Below are positions 60,112-64,000 of a DNA stretch of 64,000 bases, one piece after another; position 1 is the first letter of the stretch; every line of letters starts with the position of its first letter. Location: the NCBI GenBank assembly GCA_030147525.1, contig JASBVF010000056.1, positions 248,001 to 312,000 on the forward strand, written 5' to 3'. The notes below the pieces were generated by a model that was given only the letters and a program-made list of their open reading frames with translations, did no database searches and was not told the DNA's origin. The translations under genes and the position numbers were made by a program. Source of the stretch: Bacteroidota bacterium. Its GTDB lineage: Bacteria; Bacteroidota; Bacteroidia; Chitinophagales; Saprospiraceae.

Positions 60112-60276
60112 CTAATACAGGAAGGTACTCGCCCAGTCGAATACCATCTGCCGCCTGAAAAACAACAGGACGGCAATTCCTGCAATAGTAAATACCCATA
60201 GAATCTTAATGAAACGGGTCGAACGATCATACTTTTCTTTCCTGCTGACGTATTTCCTTTTCCTTGACTGATACAT
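60112..60276 (-). CDS. 54-residue single-TM basic membrane protein
   Basis: A 54-codon ORF with ATG at 60276 and TAG at 60112-60114. The first 24 residues are strongly basic (MYQSRKRKYVSRKEKYDR), followed by one TM helix (about 24-40, ILWVFTIAGIAVLLFF), then RRQ and a short amphipathic tail (MVFDWASTFLY). The positive-inside rule puts the N-terminus in the cytoplasm. It lies 57 bases downstream of the patatin-like gene on the same strand and may be cotranscribed. The family is not recognised, but the composition is strongly protein-like. Confidence 0.62.
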   Translation of the reverse strand: MYQSRKRKYVSRKEKYDRSTRFIKILWVFTIAGIAVLLFFRRQMVFDWASTFLY

Positions 60277-60333
60277 TTTAAGAAATAGTGGTTCAAAAAA
60301 TAGCCGGATTTAAACTCCTTGCCGTTACCAAAA

Positions 60334-62730
60334 TTAAATCTTGAATTGCATTTCCTCGGCAATTGTCTCCTGCACAGGCTTCTGTTCCGGCTCGGCAGCT
60401 GGCTGCGGAGCTACAGCCGGGCCTCTTGGCTTCGCAATTTCCAGATCAGCCTCGTCTGCAATCTCTGGTGGTACGGACGAAACATCGACCAACCCGTCTA
60501 ACCGTTCTTCCTTTTTAAACAAAGATTTACCCTTGTCAAAAAGATCAATCAACTCGCCGATCTCAACGTCCCGGTCGCCCCGGTGATAATCGCCGGGCAT
60601 TTTAGGCATATCGAGCACATCCGTGGCGATAAACTGTCCAAGTTGAAAATAAGACTCCCACTGCACGGGGTCGAAAAACTGGTCAGCCGTCGACTCGTGC
60701 GGGAAGTCGGGGTGGTAAATTTTATACTTGAACGTATCGAACTGGGTGTTTTTTTCACCCTTCACATCATATTCCGGCACAAATAATTTTCGAGGAGGCG
60801 TAACGGATGATTTGACGTAAACAAGTGTACCGGTTTTGATTTTTTCCCGTCCATCTCCCGGTATTTCAACTAATTTTTTCTTGACGGTCTCGATGACCAT
60901 ATGCTTCAATTTTTCAAATTCCTCCTTCGGTATGTCAATATCGCATTCTGCTTTCAGATCGACCCGGAACTTAAGCACCTTCACATCACTTTTTGAATAA
61001 AAGTAGTTGACCAGTGCCTCGAGCTTGATCTTTTTTTCTACCTCCAGGCCTTTTTCCCTTATCTTTTTGGTGTAAAAAACCTGCTCGCCGTTTTCATCTT
61101 TCACATCAAACTCTTCCCAAATTTTCAGCAGATCGGCAACGGCAAAACGTTTCTGAGCATAGCCCGAAGATGCTTTCGGCCGGATGATATCTACGGGGTC
61201 CTGCCCGGAGCGAAAGCAGATATCAATGCCCAACTCATTCCTTGCCCGAATGGAAAGGTTTTCCAGATCAGCAAAAGTACTGGCCGGGTCAGCCCCGGCA
61301 TCGACTGCAAGAATGAGCCTGCACTGCCTTCGCAGTAATTCGTACACGGCAAGGTTTTCAATATGCCCCCCATCGGAAATGTTCAACTTGCGGTTGTCAG
61401 TCCCAATTTTTGAAAATAATTCTTTGAAGAAAAAAGAGGGCCACCAAACGGCGTATGTTGCCCATCGGGGGAGCAGAGGGCGGGGCTTTGCCAAGGGGTT
61501 ATTGACCCAAAAACCCAACCGGGCATTGAACAGTGTCATTAAAACACTGAGTAATTTACTGGAATAAATTCCCATGCCGGGGTTTACCGCTGCCGCCGAA
61601 ATCGTTAGGGCAGCAGGCAGAGTCATGTGCTTGTAACCGGGAAATTCTGCCGTTTTCACATAGTTGGAAAGCTTAGAACCTGAAAAAGTCGGTGATAGAA
61701 GAAAGTAATCGCTGGCTTTTGCTCCTTTGAATTTGTCTTCACCGCCCGGGTTTTGGAGGTTTAAGCAGGTGTTGATCAGCGGGTAAGGCGCCAAAAAATC
61801 ACCCCACTTTCCATTGATATTGAATACATCTTTTAACAACAGATTTCGGTAGCCGTATCTGGTATGACTCAGGAATGCATCGGCCAGTTGCTTCCGATAG
61901 TAGCGATGAAAGCTGAGCGAGTTGGGGTTTAGAAAAAACCCAACCAAGTACAGCCCTGCGGCCCCGAGTACACCCCACAGGATTTCTTTGCCGGTCCACT
62001 CTCCGCTTGTGTCTGTTGTCACGATCCAGACGAGTGCCAAAAAAAGCAAGATCACCAATGCGATCGCTGATTCAATTTTTGTAAAAATTTTTGAAATGCT
62101 AAGGCTGAAGTTAAAAATCAGGTTACCCAAAAAGTGGAATACCAGCACGACACCCATTACCCAAAGCCCGGGCCGGAGGTAGTCCATCACCCGGTTATTC
62201 TCGTAATTCCAGTCAAGGAGCGATTCCTGTACATCGAGGAAAGGCAGTGAGGCTACGGCTTTAAATAGCAGATACACCATGATGATAGTAACTGCAGGAC
62301 TCAGCAAACTCATGATCCAGCTTACTGCGTATCCTAAAACCAGCAAGAAAGTATTCCAGAGCTTGTCCAGCTTTCCCTGTCCAGGAATAAGGTAGTCGCC
62401 ATACATTCGCAGGTGGCTGATTTTACGCTCGTCAAACAACTCATCGTAGCCATTCTTTTCTTTAACTGTTGCCTGAATGTAAGCTCCCGTATAGCCACCC
62501 CCGGAAACTGTGGACAAATAATCAGCTTTTTCAAGAATTTTAAACAGATTAAGTGTTTTGAGAAACCCAAGGTTGATTGTCGCAGACCGAATGCCCCCGC
62601 CAGACATCGCAATGCCAAACTTATTCTTCTCGAAATCTTCGGCCGCTTTATCTCCGAAAAGCTTTTTGCGGCGTTCCTTCAAAAGTTTTTGCTCCTCTTG
62701 CAGTACAGTTCTAAGCTTAAAGGTATCCAT
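60334..62730 (-). CDS. Membrane patatin-like phospholipase
   Basis: A 798-residue patatin-like acyl hydrolase. The oxyanion-hole motif SGGGIRS is at about 43-49, the nucleophile Ser76 lies in STVSGGGYTG, and the catalytic Asp453 is in ISDGGHIENLAVYELL, giving the Ser-Asp dyad. Between them (about 120-300) is an insertion with about five TM helices, so the catalytic halves are split around a membrane domain. The rest (about 460-760) is soluble and ends in a Pro/Glu-rich tail. Lipid remodelling at the membrane is likely; the substrate is unknown. It is 27 bases downstream of the alanine dehydrogenase gene. Confidence 0.88.
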   Translation of the reverse strand: MDTFKLRTVLQEEQKLLKERRKKLFGDKAAEDFEKNKFGIAMSGGGIRSATINLGFLKTLNLFKILEKADYLSTVSGGGYTGAYIQATVKEKNGYDELFDERKISHLRMYGDYLIPGQGKLDKLWNTFLLVLGYAVSWIMSLLSPAVTIIMVYLLFKAVASLPFLDVQESLLDWNYENNRVMDYLRPGLWVMGVVLVFHFLGNLIFNFSLSISKIFTKIESAIALVILLFLALVWIVTTDTSGEWTGKEILWGVLGAAGLYLVGFFLNPNSLSFHRYYRKQLADAFLSHTRYGYRNLLLKDVFNINGKWGDFLAPYPLINTCLNLQNPGGEDKFKGAKASDYFLLSPTFSGSKLSNYVKTAEFPGYKHMTLPAALTISAAAVNPGMGIYSSKLLSVLMTLFNARLGFWVNNPLAKPRPLLPRWATYAVWWPSFFFKELFSKIGTDNRKLNISDGGHIENLAVYELLRRQCRLILAVDAGADPASTFADLENLSIRARNELGIDICFRSGQDPVDIIRPKASSGYAQKRFAVADLLKIWEEFDVKDENGEQVFYTKKIREKGLEVEKKIKLEALVNYFYSKSDVKVLKFRVDLKAECDIDIPKEEFEKLKHMVIETVKKKLVEIPGDGREKIKTGTLVYVKSSVTPPRKLFVPEYDVKGEKNTQFDTFKYKIYHPDFPHESTADQFFDPVQWESYFQLGQFIATDVLDMPKMPGDYHRGDRDVEIGELIDLFDKGKSLFKKEERLDGLVDVSSVPPEIADEADLEIAKPRGPAVAPQPAAEPEQKPVQETIAEEMQFKI

Positions 62731-62757
62731 GGCGATGGCATTTTGAAAAAGTGAAGT

Positions 62758-63993
62758 TTAAAGTCTTGAAGTAAGCAGCAACCCAAGGTCAGTGTGTTTC
62801 AGACCAAACCTTCTGCCCAGATAGGCATTGGTGAGTCTGCCTTTATAGGCGTAAACCCCATTGCGCAAACCGCTGTGTTCAAAAAGCAGCTCATCCATCC
62901 CGCCTGTTTCATCTGCACTAATCAGCAGCGGTGTTAAGATGTTGCTGATCGCAATGGATGCAGTACGGGGCACTTTCGAGGCGATGTTGGGTACACAGTA
63001 GTGAATGACTCCATGTTTCTCAAAGGTTGGCCGGTGGTGGCTCGTCATTTCTGAAGTTTCAAAACAACCACCCTGATCAATGCTAACATCGACGATGACC
63101 GATCCGGTTTTCATTTTTTCAACCATCGATTCAGGTACGATGACGGGGGTCCGGCCGGTTTTGGAATGGACGGCGCCAATGACGACATCGGCGTTCAGCA
63201 GTTCTTTTTCCAGTTGATATGGATTGAGAGTAGAAGTATTCAGGCGCTGTCCTACGTGGCGTTGCAGGCGCATGAGTTTGTAAACATTGTTGTCAAAAAT
63301 GCGGACTTCAGCTCCCAGCCCCAAAGCTACCCTTGTTGCTGATTCGCCAACAATACCCGCACCGAGAATGACGATTTTTGCGGAAGGTACCCCAGCTACG
63401 CCTCCCAGTAAAACGCCCTTGCCACCTCCTGTTGAAGCCAGCAACTCTGCTGCAGTAAGCACTGCGCTAATACCCGCCATTTCGCTCATGACCCGTACGA
63501 ACGGGAATGACCCGCTGTCGTCCTGGATGTACTCCATCGCCAGGGCGATGACTCGTTTCGCCTGAAGTTTTTCAACCAACTCCATCGAAAGCATCGGGAT
63601 CGTCAATGGGGAAATAATGACTTGGTTTGGGTGGTACATTTCGACCTCCTCCAAAGTTGGGGGTGCAACTTTTAACAAAACATTCGCCTGAAAGACCTTT
63701 TCTTTTTCATAAACAATTTCGCACCCTGCCTCTGAATACCGGTGATCGTTATAGTTTGTTTTCTCTCCAGCGCCTGCCTCGAATAAAATCCGGTAGCCTT
63801 TCCCTGACAGCGTCGCCACAGCTGAAGGGACCAATGCCACCCGGTTCTCCTGCATCATGTCAACCCTGGGTATGCCGATAAACATCCCTCCCGGCTTTCG
63901 TTCCACAGCCAGCATTTCGGCCTGTGGTTGCAGCCTGCTTTCTGTTAACGACTTAGGAATATGGATTTTTTTCTTTGTAGTAGACTCTGGCAT
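62758..63993 (-). CDS. ald: Alanine dehydrogenase
   Basis: A 411-residue enzyme of the alanine dehydrogenase/PNT family, which interconverts L-alanine and pyruvate with NAD and ammonia. The N-terminal catalytic domain has GIPRVDMMQENRVALVP, the NAD-binding Rossmann fold carries VILGAGIVGESA (about 209-220) and ADVVIGAVHSK, and the C-terminus returns to the catalytic domain with the CVPNIASKVPRTASIA motif. Many homologues are about 370 residues; the extra 40 N-terminal residues are polar, so the internal ATG near residue 27 could be the true start. It lies just inside the window end and precedes the patatin-like gene. Confidence 0.93.
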   Translation of the reverse strand: MPESTTKKKIHIPKSLTESRLQPQAEMLAVERKPGGMFIGIPRVDMMQENRVALVPSAVATLSGKGYRILFEAGAGEKTNYNDHRYSEAGCEIVYEKEKVFQANVLLKVAPPTLEEVEMYHPNQVIISPLTIPMLSMELVEKLQAKRVIALAMEYIQDDSGSFPFVRVMSEMAGISAVLTAAELLASTGGGKGVLLGGVAGVPSAKIVILGAGIVGESATRVALGLGAEVRIFDNNVYKLMRLQRHVGQRLNTSTLNPYQLEKELLNADVVIGAVHSKTGRTPVIVPESMVEKMKTGSVIVDVSIDQGGCFETSEMTSHHRPTFEKHGVIHYCVPNIASKVPRTASIAISNILTPLLISADETGGMDELLFEHSGLRNGVYAYKGRLTNAYLGRRFGLKHTDLGLLLTSRL

Positions 63994-64000
63994 AGGTTGG

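Noticed and set aside
1-64000. CRISPR arrays, prophage, insertion sequences, tRNA or rRNA genes
   Set aside because: No regularly spaced repeats, transposase or integrase ORFs, and no tRNA or rRNA sequence were recognised by reading; a tRNAscan-SE or Infernal run would be needed to exclude a short tRNA.

Overview
The window is a stretch of chromosome from a member of the Bacteroidota, most likely a Saprospiria-type (Lewinella/Haliscomenobacter-like) bacterium. The phylum is supported by two C-terminal type IX secretion (T9SS) sorting domains, promoters of the TTG-N19-TAnnTTTG form, very few Shine-Dalgarno sequences, a periplasmic-propeller sensor kinase, and families typical of the phylum (DUF3822, DUF5683, DUF6438, FAS1 lipoprotein, bactofilin, FtsX-type 'export' permease). 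The class is inference. No rRNA, tRNA, CRISPR array, integrase or transposase was seen, so this looks like core chromosome with a few accessory patches.

Layout. 1-6.0 kb: a lipoprotein cut by the window edge, a DUF885 peptidase, a 23-residue hydrophobic micro-ORF, an HtrA-like protease and an M28 peptidase with a PDZ domain. A strong candidate small RNA lies at about 5857-5994. 6.0-12 kb: short-chain polyprenyl synthase, a single-domain response regulator, a receiver-PAS-kinase-like-receiver protein whose kinase core has lost its key residues, an orphan beta-class DNA methyltransferase and an NAD-dependent epimerase. 12-23.5 kb: a secreted reprolysin-type metalloprotease with a T9SS signal, an FtsX-like permease, a large OmpA-type envelope protein with its partner, and an MscS channel. 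23.6-33.3 kb: an ECF sigma factor overlapping a small gene, a SAM methyltransferase, a DHFR-like reductase, a D-threonine aldolase-like enzyme, RsmD with DUF3822 and a pseudopilin-like protein, bactofilin, TsaD and a DUF697/SHOCT protein. 33.5-36.6 kb: two c-type cytochromes and a T9SS cargo protein. 36.8-43.1 kb: a compact four-gene leftward operon of pentapeptide-repeat membrane protein, EI24-like membrane protein, propeller sensor kinase and NarL-type regulator. 43.1-47.7 kb: small envelope genes, a DinB-fold protein, another sensor kinase and an alpha-oxoamine-synthase-like enzyme in a more AT-rich patch. 48.2-51.1 kb: paaA-paaB-paaC (phenylacetyl-CoA epoxidase) followed by an NADPH:FMN-reductase-like gene, headed by a promoter with a perfect palindrome over its -33 region. 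51.3-54.4 kb: coiled-coil and OmpA envelope proteins and a FAS1 lipoprotein. 54.6-58 kb: UPF0173 hydrolase, parA, parB and DUF5683. 57.9-64 kb: TraB-family protein, Lrp/AsnC regulator, thioredoxin, an unlisted 54-residue membrane protein, a membrane patatin-like phospholipase and alanine dehydrogenase.

Where TAnnTTTG elements occur they often lie downstream of the longest possible start codon. They were therefore used to move several starts inward (polyprenyl synthase, the reprolysin protease, paaA, the UPF0173 hydrolase). Most transcription units end in clear hairpin-plus-T terminators, which define operons well. The most interesting unexplained items are the candidate small RNA at 5821-5994, the degenerate hybrid kinase at 7794-9743, the operator palindrome and odd gene content of the paa cluster, the inverted repeats at 56190-56273 and 58758-58861, and the propeller-kinase/pentapeptide operon.
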